In this document: positions 35,493 to 48,305 of the stretch, in pieces
Layout: each line of letters begins with the position of its first letter
Numbering within the stretch: position 1 is the stretch's first letter
NCBI GenBank assembly: GCA_014529385.2
Contig: CM043942.1
Span: 36,944,969-37,008,968, forward strand
DNA: 64,000 nucleotides
Direction: 5' to 3'
Origin: Adiantum capillus-veneris
Taxonomy: Eukaryota > Streptophyta > Polypodiopsida > Polypodiales > Pteridaceae
The notes under the pieces: generated by a model
The model's database searches: none
What the model saw: the letters and a program-made list of their open reading frames with translations, nothing else
Told to the model about the DNA's origin: nothing
Position numbers and translations under genes: made by a program

Positions 35493-36104
35493 ACAAGGCC
35501 AGACATTACACATGCAGTGGGAGTTGTGAGTAGGTTCATGGACAACCTAGGTAAAGAGCATTGGCAAGCTGTGAAGTGGATACTTAGGTATCTAAAAGGG
35601 ACAACAACAAATGCTTTGTATTTTGAAGAAATTGATATTTTTCTAGAAGGGTATGCTGATGCAGATATGGCAGGTGACAAAGATACTCGAAGGAGCACTA
35701 CTGGCTATGTGTTCACGGTTGGAGGCACAGCTGTAAGCTGGGCTTAAAAGCTGCAGAAAGTGGTTTCACTTTCTACCACGGAAGCAGAGTATGTAGCAAT
35801 GACGGAGGCAAGCAAATAAATTCTGTGGCTTCACAGATTCTTAGAAGAGCTTGGATTCAAACAAGACAATTGTGTCTTGTACAGTGATAGCCAAAGCGCT
35901 ATCCATCTTGCAAAGAACTCAGCCTTTCATTCAAGGACAAAGCACATTGAGGTGAGGTATCACTTCATACGCACTCTTTCGGAAGAGGGACAGCTAAAGC
36001 TAAGAAAGGTGCATATAAGTGAAAATCCTGCAGACATGTTTACAAAAGTGGTCAACAAGGAGAAGTTGAGCTTTTGCTCATCTTCAATTGGCATTCAAGG
36101 ATAA
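35493..36104 (+). pseudogene. copia RNase H
   Basis: Same frame as the upstream ORF but cut by stops at 35490-35492, 35745-35747 and 35817-35819. Motifs: T-R-P-D-I-T-H-A-V-G-V-V-S-R-F-M, Y-A-D-A-D-M-A-G-D, S-T-T-E-A-E-Y-V-A and Y-S-D-S-Q-S-A-I-H-L-A, ending T-K-H-I-E-V-R-Y-H-F. Confidence 0.85.
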
Positions 36105-36164
36105 GAAGCCAGAATGGAAAGCAGTCACAAGTTTGGTTTGGAGATCAGTCTCCAAGTGGGAGAT

Positions 36165-36769
36165 TGTTAAGTATGGAGCCTGATTTACCCTTGTAATTTT
36201 CTGTTGTAAAAACGCATATTTGTAAGGCCCCCATTATGAGGAGAAGCCATTGTGCGTAAAGGTAAATCACTCATCGGAAACCAAAATTTTCACACAGTAA
36301 AAAACCAGGGGCAACTTTTTTTCCCTCGCCGGAATATTCCTTTTCGCCGGAATATTATGGCTGGACGGTGGCCGAAAAGTGGTCAGAAAACAACCGTCGG
36401 TTGGCCGATGGCCGTTAGTCAATGGCCGGTGGCCGAATTCAAAAGCGGACTTGTCTTCTCAAGGGCGGCCACACATGGGCGGATTGGAGGGTCCGATTTG
36501 GACTTATATACACAAGGGCGGCTACACATGGCTGCCTCTCATGAGAGAGGGCAACCCTTTTGGCCTATAAAAGGAGGCCATTTCTACACACATTTCAGAG
36601 TGTGAAGTTGATGCAACAAGGTGAGTGTGAGGTGGTGAGAGTGAAGCAAGGCGGGAGCTCCATTAAGGGTATAATCCCTTTGTAAACTACTTGTTTTGAA
36701 GTACTAAAGCCATTGAGTGGCTGCTTTCCCGTGGACGTAGCCCACATTGGGTGAACCACATATATCGTG

Positions 36770-36804
<35 letters not shown>

Positions 36805-36888
36805 CTATAATCTCGTGTATGTAAATCTGTCTCTCTCCATTAAGTAATTTACTCAATTATCTATTTAGCTACGTCTTATTTCCTAACA
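36165..36888 (+). repeat. 3' LTR of copia element (724 bp)
   Basis: See 31419-32147. The CT microsatellite is longer here (36775-36800). Confidence 0.9.
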
Positions 36889-37766
36889 CATTAGTTGTGT
36901 GTGTGTGTGTGTGTTGTAGCATCGTGTTAGAGTAAAATGCAGCCTCTCTCTCATCTTGGTCAACCCCTCTTGCTAATTGCTCATGCTGGCCACCCATTGG
37001 CTCTTGCAAAGCTTAGCCAATCACAAATTAGAAGCATAGTTGATAGCCTTTTGACAAGTGTCCCCCTTTCCCCTTTTGTGAGAGCTTTAGGAAATTAAAT
37101 AATTCAATTAAACTCTCATTGGACCTCTTAGACTTCTGGCCAATAAGAATCAGGCAAGCCATTGGGCTGTTGAATGCTCATTGGACCCCTTGGCAGACTA
37201 TCCAATAGTCTTCTAGGGAGCTTAATTTCTATTAATTCTTTTATCGAGCATTTTTTAATTGATTAGACTAATTTTATTCTAGCCTAATTCTTATTGGTCT
37301 ACTTCTATGGCCATCCAATAGGATTTGAGGGGAGCTTGGGGGCAACTAGCCTAGGAGCCTAACGTGTGTCCAATATTCCCTTTGTGTAAAGGGGAAGCCT
37401 TGGAGTGTGTGTGTGTGTGTTTCTCTCTCATCCCCTACAATAAGGGCTCGCCCCCTCCTTCCTAGGGATGTGGGAAGACTTTTTAGTCTTCGCCTTTGGA
37501 CAATACAATTAAAATTAGAAACTTTACCCTATGGAAGTCTTAATGGGGTTGAACCTTAGGTCTTTTAAGCCCCATTGAAGCACATTTCTCTTTGTAGACT
37601 GTCCCCCTTTGGATCCCTTTTTTTCCTCCTTTGGATCCCTGATAGTGACCGGTCTGGTAGCCTTACCAATATTCTAGCTTTTACTCCCTTGGTACTTCCC
37701 CATATTAAATGATCAGTTTAACATGAGAAAATCATTTGGGAGTATTAGATATTAGTTTTTATGACA

Positions 37767-40711
37767 TGAAACATAGAGACAGCGCTAGGCAGAAGTGTTT
37801 CACTTGTACGGACATGACAATAGGACAAAAGAGGGTGTAAAACCCTAGTAACGATCATGTATTGGCATGCACTTATAAAGAAACAAAGTGCATGAAAGAT
37901 GAGATACATACGGCCGCACATTGGTGAGGGCAATCGTGGATTCAATTTGGTACCATAGATGCTTTATCGTATGGGCTAATCATTTGAAATTGGCACAAAA
38001 GTATGAAGAATTGACATAAAAAATTTCAAGGGCGGAGGAAGTCACCTTCACCTAAAATCCTCCGCTAAGGATGAGTAGGAATTTGGAATTCCTACTAGAT
38101 TGCATGTTAGCATTAAAGGGATGCTAGCTTACAAAGTCGGTGCTATCTAACTCACTTGGGCTGCAAAAGCAAGAGAAGTTCTATGAACTTACACCCTTGA
38201 TAAAACCATTATAATGGGTCATCTTAAGATGGTGGGTTGGTAACAATTCAAAGGTAGTTTTGCATGGATACCTAAGAATATGAAAAAAATTCAATCAAGT
38301 GGTTTGTGCATGGCCACCTTGGTCCCTCAATAGTCTCACATGTAGGAGGCACCTTAGTGTGTCACTCATCTGGAACAATTAGTCTCTCAATTGTTTTGTA
38401 CTCAGACGATAGAGGGATTCTAGTTCACTCACCCATGGACAAGTGACTTCCTAGGTCAGTTAAATGACCAAAGCAAAACCAAAAGATAATATCACACATA
38501 AATGTTACCAAGTATGTTTATGATTTGAATATCTAGTCTCAATGAATAGTATACTATTATCCTCAAAAGACTTTGTCAGCAAAGTGACCTTGAATGAAGC
38601 CATGTGGTATGGTACACATGGTTTCTTCTTGGAGCACTTTTTCCTCGTTTTTTTTCCCTCAGCTTCCAACACACAGGTAGAAAGTGAAGTTTAAAAGGTA
38701 TTTACACCTAATAGAGAAGTTTTATATGAGGACAATAACTTCCTTAAAGGAAAATGAGTAAGAAGATAAGGGAATAAAGGAATATCTTAAGTTAACCTTG
38801 TAGGAGCCAAAGTGTAATCTCTTAAGGCTAAAGACTGGAAACTAGTCAAGAGCTCAATGTAAGTCTCAAGACAAAAAGTCTCAAGACAAAAGAAGCCACT
38901 CTACGCAATGACACATCGTAAGGTGAGAGACTTATTGATCCTATTAACCTATGGGTGAAGGTTAAACTAGGAATGTGTGTGTGCTTTATTGGGAGAAAGC
39001 GGTATTTTGATTTGAACAAGAAAGTTTTGGGTAGAAGGCCAAAGATGCCGATTCAATAATAGTGACGTCTTGAGAAAATGTTCTATCTCTCAAGATCTCA
39101 CGTGGCTAGTGGTTTAAATATCTCCAAAGATAGGTAGATGACAAGTACTTAAGAGGGGCATAATATTGTCCAGCTAGCCAGTATGGGATGATTAGTCTAA
39201 GATTTGTAGCACAAGACTCCAAGGTACTTGTACTCAAGCAAGTTTTTTACCTTATTATTTCGTGTCGTTATTAGGAGTCCTGGGATGTTTACAATGACGT
39301 AAACTTTGCTTAAGAGGGAGGCAATGCCACGTCACCTATAGCATCAGGATCAAGGAGCATGTGTAGCCTGGCACATCGTAAGCTTGGGTCATGTCCGCCA
39401 AGTGTGAACGACAGGCTAGGCTTACATAAGCATGGGACTCCTATGGTTGGGTGGACAATTCTAGGCAATGCTCCTATGCAGAGAGCTGTTTCATATTTTT
39501 TTCAAGTAGAGGCATATGACACCTATGTTTCGTAGTCCTTCTCCTAGTGAAAAGCTACCATGTTACATGTGTGAGTTGTGCCATTGAACCCAACCTAAGG
39601 AGGCATTCATTTTTCCCAGTGCGATCAGCATACTACACATCTCTTTTGCACTTCATATGATACAACCGATGTGACTTCATTAGCTAAGCTGCATGAAGTG
39701 TTTGAGGGTGACATTATCAAGTCGTAACAATAGAGCATACAATGTTTCGTGAGTCAGCACACCAACCCATTTGTGGCCCTATGCCGCTCTATATCTTGAA
39801 GCTTTGCAAAAATGTTAATGAATGGTGTTCTCTTATCCTTGCCAACTTGTTAATGATCTCTTTGTAGAATTGCTACTACCACTTTGTATCTTCTCCACTT
39901 TAAAGCTTTGTTTGCTCCCAGATGATCCATTGAAGCTGCCCAATTCTTCCATCACTTCAGTGTCCTGTGTCGTATGTGCCATTTTGTCAGTTTCTTGAAG
40001 ACAAGCTTCACATGTAGCCGATATTTTGCAATTTAAAGCAGCAAAGAATTCATGATAGGCTCTCTTTCCTTGTGAACATTTTTGACCCTCTCATACTACG
40101 TTATAGTTTAGATTCCCTTATGGTGGCACCAAAAAAACCTAGATTTAGTTGAGTCCTATTTAAAAGGCCTATAGGATAAAGGAGCCACTTTAGAGACGAT
40201 TCGTGGAAAAATGGTATTTTTGAGGGGAATTTGCAAATCTAACGAGTATTAATATTTAGACATTGTACCAGATTCCTCATGAAAAGGTAAATCAAATGAT
40301 ACCAAAAGCAATATTTTTTAGATTCCTTTTGAGTGCTCCATTTGAAAAACTTCACATTTTGAGGTTTTCGGATGCAGTAGAGACACTCAAAGCCCAGCAA
40401 ATCACAACGTCACACACAAGCTATGTGGATCAAATCTACTTAGGGGTCAATTTTTTTTGTCTCTAACCTGGCTCACTTACCCTAGCTTTGTGGATAGCGC
40501 TCGTCTATATTTGACACAGGTTGAAGTTGAAGGATCAAAGATGGAGAGAACCAGCACGCTCGAGTTTGGAAAACTTTGAAAAAAAAGTGGTGTCGTGGTT
40601 GAGCTTACACCTACGCCACTCGCCCTCATGCCAATGCTTGAAAAAATCTTGGTTTAGTGTAATCACACCTCCAAATTTCAATTTGAAGGTGAAAAAAATT
40701 TGTGTAAAAAC
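37767..40711. other. Non-coding stretch right of the minus-strand gypsy
   Basis: 37767-37893 repeats, at roughly 85% by eye, the sequence left of the gypsy (16556-16677). 39330-39540 resembles 16160-16460. No coding pattern or RNA gene is seen; short open frames are scattered on both strands. Confidence 0.5.
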
Positions 40712-41888
40712 CTTGTCCTAAGACTTCTCAAATGTAGGTTTTCTAAGTTTTAGGAAAAAACGTTATCTTGAGCACTGCGAGGCTCAGGCAGGCGCCTGAT
40801 TCTGCCTCCTGCCTGCTGCTCCTCTTCTATAAAGCAGAGACATCTCCTTAGTCAGGTGGGAGTTGCTTTGTTGATGATCAGAATTCATCAGCTTTAGTTT
40901 GACTCAGGATTCAGAGTCACCCATCAAAGCAGCAAGATCTGATGCATACACACAAGCAAGAACAAACTGCATATACAACATACTTACATGATTTGTACTT
41001 GCAAGTAAAGACTTACAACCTACTTACATGATTTGTACTTAAGTAAAAACATAATCCAAAACCACCAAAAAAAAGGAAAAATGGTGTAGATATTGCTTTA
41101 TGGGAATGTAGTACCTGATTCACCAAATTGTCCACATGAGTAAAGCAGAAAAGCATCAGGCCGGCTCAAATGAATTGATACACATGCAACCGTGTCTATT
41201 GGAAGCCATGGACGTGTGCAAAGATCATATAACAAGGTGTCTGTAGGACGAGTGGCACTGTCGGTCGAATATGTTCCAAGTATTCGCTCTGAGACGAGCA
41301 TGCTACCTGCTCTGTCAAGATCGCTTGCTGCATGCGCACGCCTGAGAAAAGTAGCTCAGTCGCTCTCTTGCTTGCTTGTTGCAGTGCGCTCGCCTGAGAA
41401 AAGTCCCTCTCTTTCTCTCTCTCCCTCCCTCGCGCCTCCATCCCCCCTTTAAACACACGTGCACCCCTTTGCCCTTGTTCTGGAAAAAGTAAGTTTCATG
41501 CAAGCAAGCGAAATTCGAGGCCACACTTTTTGTAGTCAGATCGAATTGTTGCATTGGCAACTGCCTCCGGCAATGCCAAGAAACGTGAATAGGTCAGTAT
41601 TTTCATCCTTCAATGGCCCCCTAAGAACGGGAAACTTAGCCCTCCTATTCATGTTTCCATAATCATGCATCATCACACCCTTACCACACCCACGTAAGTA
41701 TGCAGTGCATCGTTTGCAAATGAAGCCAATGTAAACACGTTTTCTTTTGAACATTTAAGGTGGGAAAATTACCAAAATTATCTTGTGAGCTTGTTTCTGC
41801 ATTAGACTAACACAAATTCAAATTCATCATTGTTTATGCCAGAAGAAATGAACTTAGAAAACCTACATTTGAGAAGTCTTAGGACAAG
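40712..41888. repeat. Region bounded by a perfect 38-bp inverted repeat
   Basis: 40712-40749 (CTTGTCCTAAGACTTCTCAA plus 18 bases) is the exact reverse complement of 41851-41888. The 1.1 kb between has no recognisable protein; it includes a direct repeat of CTACTTACATGATTTGTACT near 40979 and 41021. Flanks do not show a clear target-site duplication. It could be a MITE-like element or the result of an inverted duplication. Confidence 0.6.
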
Positions 41889-42289
41889 TTTTAGTACCGA
41901 AAATAAAAATAAAATAAAAAGGAAAGGAAAAGGTGCTTAAAAGGGAACTACATATGAGCAGGGAGGGGTCAAAGTAGTGAATGAGGGCTAATATGAAACA
42001 ATGTGGATATGTGTGTGGTACAAGATGAGCAGAGTGAACAATCCTCAAAAGAGATGAATCACAAGAGATCTATCATCGGTCGTTGGCGGATCTCATCAAT
42101 CTCCTCCATGGTTAGTAGTCTGAGTGGGTGGTGTGCATGCCGGGCCAAAGTGACCCGGATCCTTTGTTGCAGTCTCTGATGGTATTGTGTAGTCCTCTGA
42201 TGTCATGGGTGTCTGAATCTCCCAAGCTCAGTCACTCGATCAATCAGTGTGCCTTTGGTATACGGAGAATGTGAGCTCTCCTGTGGTAG

Positions 42290-43375
42290 TTGCTCCTCCT
42301 ACCACCCAATGTTCGCTTTAAAGAAGTCTATGATCCATCTTTGAGACTGACTAGCCTCTCATCTCATCAGGCTCTCTCTCTGTCTGCACAACTCGAGCAA
42401 AAACAGTCCCAGACATCTCTAATCCTCATATATCATGACTCTAGAAAGTGGTACAAAGCCCTCCCGGAGGAGGCAGTGAAAGCGACCTCGTATCTCGTAG
42501 TAAACTGGGCAATGGCATGTATAGTGTAACTCTCTCTCACTCCATGTGACATAGGGGACATGGCTTGGCCTCTGCTGGTTCTCCGTTGTACCTACCAGTC
42601 TCGATCTGAGGCTGGTGTGAAGATGTGCGTATCTAGCCAATAGCGCATCATATCCCATGAGATAAGTGGGTGTTCATGTATCTGGGACTCGTCACTAAAG
42701 CATCCTCAGTGAGCTAGAGAAGATGCTCTCTATAGAAAGCCATCTTCGTGCCCAGTTCATGTGCCGACTGTATCTAGGTCCTCCACGTGTCAAGCTGAGT
42801 CAAGTCCTAATGGATGAGCCTGGTGATCTCAGACTGTGTAAGAGTCAGCGAGGGTGCATCCAATAAGTATTGGAAAAAGGGCAATCAATCCATGCTGAAC
42901 CCATGTCCCTGAAACCATGATGTCATCTCTCCATACTAGCATGTTTGTATCTCCTTGCATAGCTAACTGTCGAGAGGACTCAAGTGCTAGGCGGGAATAT
43001 CTATCTCTAAGGAGGTCCCATAAGCAGTGTATAAAGGAGACTGATCTGGTGAGCGCCTCAATCACTAGTGGGGAGGTAGCTAGCTCTGCTCAAATAATGG
43101 CATGTGGTACTGAAGCCTTGGCTCTGATGAGTTGTAAGATCATAGAGACCAAGGGCTTCTCCATGTCTCTCCATCCATCAGTGCAACCCGACCTCCCATG
43201 ATGGTCCAAAGAGGGCCATAATATTTGAACTCCATAGAGCAATGCGGAGGCCACCAAGGTGTCAAAAAGTCAGAGCTTGGTCTGAGGCTCCTAAAACTAG
43301 ATCTGTGAACACATCCTCTCCAATCCCCCCAATGCTGCATGGTTGGTTAGTCTAGTCTCTGCTGCTTGTTGGAAT
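42290..43375 (-). pseudogene. LINE ORF2 C-terminal fragment
   Basis: Minus-strand frames give F-D-T-L-V-A-S-A-L-L-Y-G-V-Q and then M-I-L-Q-L-I-R-A-K-A-S-V-P-H-A-I-I. The pattern x-x-A-L-T-R-S-V-S-F-I-H-C-L then R-Y-S-R-L-A-L-E-S-S follows. These are the thumb/C-terminal blocks typical of plant non-LTR reverse transcriptases (F-D-T-L-V-x-P-x-L-L-Y-G-x-E-V-W). Near 42430-42560 a segment H-Y-T-C-H-C-P-V-Y-Y-E-I-R resembles the terminal zinc-binding motif. Several frameshifts and stops occur. The catalytic RT part and endonuclease are absent, as expected for a 5'-truncated LINE. No poly-A tail is seen. Confidence 0.6.
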
Positions 43376-43493
43376 TAGGGTTGCAGGAAAACACACACAG
43401 CGTGGAGAAGATGAAGGGAGCTCAAGGCAGAGTGTATTACTTAGTGTGCAATGGAAAGATAAGATAGCCCTAGTGTGATGGGCGTATATCTCC

Positions 43494-43515
43494 GGGGGGG
43501 GGGGGGGGGGGGGGG
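43494..43515. repeat. Poly-G tract, 22 nt
   Basis: Pure G run between the LINE and copia fragments. Confidence 0.85.
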
Positions 43516-43859
43516 TGTCACTTCAAAATCATATGACTATCACATGAGTGTAATAGAAGGGGTTATTAAATTTTCTTTTTTCTCACATTTTCACATACAA
43601 AAGGGTACCCTAAAATGGATTTGGCAAAAATATTTATAGATAGAATAGGAAAAGAGTATATTTTATTTGTCAAAAATTCACAGATAAGGAGTTTAATAAA
43701 TAGTCCTTGAACACACGTGATATGCACAATTTATACATAGTGACCCCTCGAGGCGTATACAAGCTATGAAGGAAAAAACCTCTTAGTGAGGGGAAAAATG
43801 CCCCGGCGGTCCTAAGTGTGTTCACACACATCACTACCATATGTATATGGTAACAAATC

Positions 43860-44334
43860 CCCCCTAGGAGTGATGCAGTGAATGAGAGCTGGCACATAGA
43901 GTATAGGGAAGTGCCATGCCCTGTGAGGACATGATCAATCCACAAAGATGATTACCCAAGTAATGATGCAACAACCCCAAATCTTTCATCTTGAAAGTAG
44001 CATTCAAATCAACCTTAAATTCAATAATATGTCTCTCATTTGGTCCAGTGATCAACAAATCATCCACAAAGAGAACCACAATGAGAGAAACATCACCCTC
44101 ACGCTTTACATACAATGTGCTTTCTGTGGGACTGTTACGAAAGACTTGTTTGAACAAATGATCAGCAAATAATCTAGATAGAGAACCACAATGAGAAAAA
44201 CATCACCCTCACGCTTTACATACAATGTGCTTTCTCGTAGGATTGTTATGAAAACCTCGTTTGAACAAATGAGTATCACCTTTCTCATACCAAGCACGAT
44301 GAGATTGCTTCAACCCATACAAAGCTTTCTTACA
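43860..44334 (-). pseudogene. Outer copia fragment: RT, left part
   Basis: Continues the RT interrupted at 60081. Reading right to left: K-K-A-L-Y-G-L-K-Q-S-H-R-A-W-Y-E-K, then the catalytic region L-F-V-D-D-L-L-I near 44051-44073, then M-K-D-L-G-L-L-H-H-Y-L-G. A 110-bp tandem duplication (44051-44160 and 44161-44271) repeats the catalytic block; the second copy reads L-Y-L-D-Y-L-L-I and is degenerate. RNase H is absent, so the element is truncated. Confidence 0.8.
44051..44271. repeat. 110-bp tandem duplication over an RT active site
   Basis: Copies start at 44051 and 44161, with GAGAACCACAATGAGA at 44071 and 44181. They differ at several positions, and 110 is not a multiple of three. Confidence 0.9.
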
Positions 44335-44600
44335 TGAAGGAGAGGAGCCGGGAGCACAGCGGAAGAGAAAGATGAATACGCACATACACTCACACACACA
44401 CCACCATAGCTACACACATAGGTTGGAGGGGGAGAGCTGACACACATTGTGTGCCCCCTTTCTTTCTTGTCTATCTTATGCACTTAGTCACAATACACAC
44501 TCTACTTTGTGTTAGTGGCTCACACAAGTGTATAGTTGTACACTTAGGGTTAGTAGCAGTTAGTGATGGGCGGTCGGCCAGATGTCCATTAAACCTGAAA
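44335..44600 (-). repeat. 3' LTR of minus-strand copia
   Basis: Begins TGAAGGAGAGGAGCCGGG on the plus strand and matches 59816-60080. The inner end (about 44600) is less certain than the outer. A purine-rich tract (minus strand AAGTGGAAGAA) follows. Confidence 0.75.
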
Positions 44601-44649
44601 TTCTTCCACTTGATGGCCAATGTGGGAGACCATAAGAATGGAAGAGAAC

Positions 44650-45679
44650 CACGCTTCACCCAATGCCCATCAACTCATGATAGTGTTGAAACTGATGGCT
44701 GGAGAGACTTTTAGTGAGTGCATCCACTGTGCTCTCTGACGTAGGAATCTTCACTAAATCAAGGATCTTGTTTGCCAGGGCATTCACGATTGAAGTGATA
44801 ACGCACATCAATGTGTTTCGTTCTGGAATGAAACACTGGATTGTTAGCCAAGGCAATAGCACTCTAACTATCACAATGTAGAACTGGTGTACACTGCTCC
44901 AATCCAAGATCTTTCACTAGGCGAGCAAGCCAAATAGCTTCTTTGCATGCTTCACTCAATGCAACATACTCTACCTCTGTGGTAGGAATGGATGTACAGT
45001 CTTGAAGAACGGATCTTTAAGAAATAGCAGAACCAGCAAATGTGTAAATCCAACTTGTTGTTGATTTACGACTGTGAATACAGTCTGCATAATCACTATC
45101 TACAAATCCCTGAATGGATGACTCTCCACGACCATAGCATAACTGTCTATCTGCAGTGCCACTCAAGTATTAAAGACTTGACTTGATAACATCCCAATGC
45201 TTTTTACCAGGGTTAAACATAAATCTGCTAACAACTCCCACTGCATGTGCAATGTTAGGTCTTGTAGCCACCATGGCATACATGAGATTACCACAAGCTG
45301 AAACATAAGGAATCTCAGCCATTGCAAATTTTTCCTCAACAGATTTTGGACATTCGTTCTTGCTAAGTTTCAAATATGCAGGCAATGGAGTACTCAAAGC
45401 CTTCCCCTTCTGCATGTTGAAATGATCAAGAACCTTGTGCACATACTCTTTTTGAGAAAGGTACCATAACCTCTTCTTACGGTCACGAGTAATGCGCATA
45501 CTCAAAATGTGATTGGCTTCACCCAAATCTTTCATGTCAAATTGACTTTTCAGCTTGGTTTTCAAGTCCGCCATGTCCTTCTTGGAATGACCAGCAATAA
45601 GCATGTCATCTACATAAAGGATAAGCATAATAAGTTGTCCATTGGGTTGTCTTTTCAGTAAAAAGACATGGATCCTCAT
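44650..45679 (-). pseudogene. RT end and RNase H, minus-strand copia
   Basis: M-L-I-L-Y-V-D-D-M-L-I-A-G (catalytic pair near 45605-45625), F-D-M-K-D-L-G-E-A-N-H-I-L-S-M, K-V-L-D-H-F-N-M and M-V-A-T-R-P-N-I-A-H-A-V-G-V. RNase H (44650-45170) is in pieces in several frames with many stops. Confidence 0.8.
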
Positions 45680-46226
45680 TACTGTGCTTATAGCTTAGGA
45701 AACGCATAGATGCATCAAACTTTTGATACCATTGTCTGGATGATTGCTTCAAGCCATAGAGACTTTTCAAAAGCTTACATACCAAATGTTCCTTTCCCTT
45801 TAGCACAAACCCTTCAGGTTGCTGCATATAAATCTCTTCCTCGAGATCACCATGTAAGAAACATGTAATGACATCCATTTGATCAAGCTCCATATCTTCA
45901 GTGGCAACCAAGGCAAGCAACATTATCAGTGTGGTCATCTTGGCCACTAGAGAAAAGATTTCTTGGAAATCGACACCATATTCTTGCTTGAAACCTTTGG
46001 CCACTAAACGAGCTTTGTAATTGTCAATCTTCTTCTTGTAAACCCATTTACAAGGCAATGATTTCCTACCTTTTGGCAATGGAACAAGTTCCCATGTTTT
46101 GTTCTTTGCAATACTGGACAACTCCCTCTTCATAGCATGTTCCCACATTGAACCTTATCATTGGCTAGCATAGCCTCTTTGTAACAAGAAGGCTCACCGC
46201 TACCTGTCAGCAAAAAAAAATCCACG
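45606..46226 (-). pseudogene. RT N-terminal part, minus-strand copia
   Basis: K-N-K-T-W-E-L-V-P-L-P, P-C-K-W-V-Y-K, Y-K-A-R-L-V-A-K-G-F-K-Q, M-D-V-I-T-C-F-L-H-G-D-L and S-L-Y-G-L-K-Q-S-S-R-Q-W-Y. A frameshift separates it from the catalytic part. The upstream edge is the gypsy insertion site: the sequence between the integrase C-terminal linker (56269 onward) and here is interrupted at 46226. Confidence 0.85.
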
Positions 46227-47186
46227 TGTCATAATAATCAATATCTAATTCTCCTAAATGATTTTCTCATGTTAAACTGATCATTTGATATGGGGAAGTG
46301 CTAGGGGAGAAAAAGCTAGAATATTGGTTAAGCTAGCAGACCAGCCATAGTAGGGATCCAAAGGAGATAAAGTAGGGATCCAACGAGGGGGGCATCTGCA
46401 AAAGAGCAATGTGTAACAATGAGCTTAAAAGACCCTAAGGTTCAGCCCATAAAAACTTCCAAAAAGCCAAGGTTCCAAAATTCAAAGGTTGTGTCCAAAG
46501 GTCAAAAGACTAGGGAAATTGGATGCTTTATGTGTGTCCCAAAAGTCTTTCTCAAGCCCTACAAAGGAGGGGGCGAGCCCAAGAAGTAGGGGATGAGAGA
46601 GAAACTCACAAACACACACGCACACAAACTTCTTTTGTACACAAGGGGAAAGACGCAATAGTTTGGTTACTTTGGCGGCAAAAGAAAAAGGGACACATGT
46701 CAACTCCCTAGCCTAGATGCCCACAAGGTGTACTCAAATCCTATTGGATGGCGTTGGAGGTGGACCAATGAGAATTAGGCTAGAGTAAGTCTAGTTTAAT
46801 TAATTTAAAAACACTTAATAAAAGAACCAATAATAATTAAGTTCTCGAGAAGACTATTGGACAGTCTCCCTAGAGGTCCAATGAGCATTCAGCAGCCCAA
46901 TGGCTTGCCTGATTCCCATTTTCCAGGAGACAAAGGGGTCCAATGAGAGTTTAGTTGCATTAATTAATTAGCAAAATCTCTCACAAAAGGGGAAAGGGAG
47001 ACACATGTCAGAAGGCTATCACTTATGCTGCTTAATTTCCATTGGCTGAGCCTAGGGAGGTCTAATAGGGAGTGAGCATGAGCAAATAGCAAGGGGGGTC
47101 TACCAAGAGATAGAGGGGGGTGATTTTTCAAAGCCATTATTCACTTACACACTCACACAATCTATGTGTAGAGTAAAAAGACTCTC

Positions 47187-47225
<39 letters not shown>

Positions 47226-47888
47226 AAGCTTTAATGGAAAGCTTACCACCTACTCCAAGCGTGTGAGAAGGGAGGCCTACATCAACAACTCTTGGCTTTG
47301 TGATGCAAATCCAATCAAGGTCCAAGATTCATTGCATGCTCATCTCCTCTACCATGCTAATTACTAAGCTAAGCTATGCTAATATGAGTGATTATGTGAG
47401 GAGATGTACAACTTTCTCGTAAGACTACTCCTTCTTTATCTCAATCTACTCTCATACCCCGCTAGCTCTCACCATCTTCGAAGGTGTGTGAGGTCTTGGG
47501 TCTAAAACCGTGAGGGAATTGATGTTGTGTTTGATAAGTGTTTTGCTTAGTGCTTGAAATTTCCGTCTTCATTGCACTAGCTAGTATTGAAGGAACACAA
47601 AGAATTGTATTGTAAAATGTCTCTCTTGATGGGAGAAACCATAATACAAAGCCTTTTGGAGGGGGGAACGGGATCCAAGAAAATCCGGTCCTCAACTGTT
47701 GTCAATTGCTTAATTTATCTCTCTTTTGAAGTATTGTTCATGCTATCTAACTAGGTGTTATGCTTTTTGTTGCTCTCTCCACCCAAGCACTCTTGTTATT
47801 CTCATTAGGAATATATTTCTAATGAAATGCTCACTATGTTCATGCTATTTTCCGTTACGCACAAGTTACTAGGCCATTAAATGTTAAA
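46227..47888 (+). repeat. 5' LTR of deleted gypsy (1662 bp)
   Basis: Starts TGTCATAATAATCAATATC. The expected final TGTTACA reads TGTTAAA. Differences from the 3' LTR are about 7-8% in the first 260 bp by eye. A CT run lies at about 47180-47221. Confidence 0.85.
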
Positions 47889-47889
47889 T

Positions 47890-47901
47890 TGGTATCAAAG
47901 C
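47890..47901 (+). other. Primer-binding site, initiator-Met type
   Basis: TGGTATCAAAGC, one change from TGGTATCAGAGC. Confidence 0.85.
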
Positions 47902-48305
47902 ACAAGGTCTCTCTTTTCTTGCTCAAGAAGGGAGGTCCTCAAGCTAGCTATAAATGGTTGGTATTATTAATTGCATGTGAGTAAGTAGAGTAGAGATTTT
48001 TCAGCCTTGCAGTGCGCCTACCTTTGTGCAGTTAACGGGGCATCACCGTCGAGAGCGATGGTCTTAATAGTGGAGTCCTATGGGACTTGCCTATGGCTTA
48101 ACCACTATTGAGCTATTAGAAGCTTTGCAGGAGCTGGTGCTGTTTTGGTGTCGAACGACTCTCTCTTCTATTCCTTGCAATTAATGGTATTCGAGCCACG
48201 GGTACAATAGCTTGAGTGCTTTTTCTAAAGGGGTAAAGAGGAGTAGCAACTAGGGCTTGAAGTGCCAAAGTACACCTAAAAAGTTTACACCTAAAAGTTT
48301 CTAGA

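Larger units (their letters stand above)
31419..36888 (+). mobile_element. Ty1/copia retrotransposon inside a gypsy LTR
   Basis: LTRs 31419-32147 and 36165-36888, both TGTTAAG...CTAACA. Primer site at 32150, purine tract 36154-36164 (AAGTGGGAGAT). Flanking 5-mers are CATGA (31414-31418) and CATTA (36889-36893), differing by one base. Coding order is gag, protease, integrase, RT, RNase H, the copia order. One frameshift in gag and three stops in RT/RNase H disable it. The 5' LTR has a tandem extra copy of a CAATGGCCGGTGG unit, and the LTRs differ clearly more than those of the copia at 50336. Confidence 0.9.
30763..37766 (-). repeat. 5' LTR of minus-strand gypsy, split by a copia element
   Basis: LTR sequence is present at 30763-31418 and 36894-37766 and matches 16678-18228 in order. 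The break coincides with the copia element and its CATGA/CATTA duplication. Confidence 0.85.
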
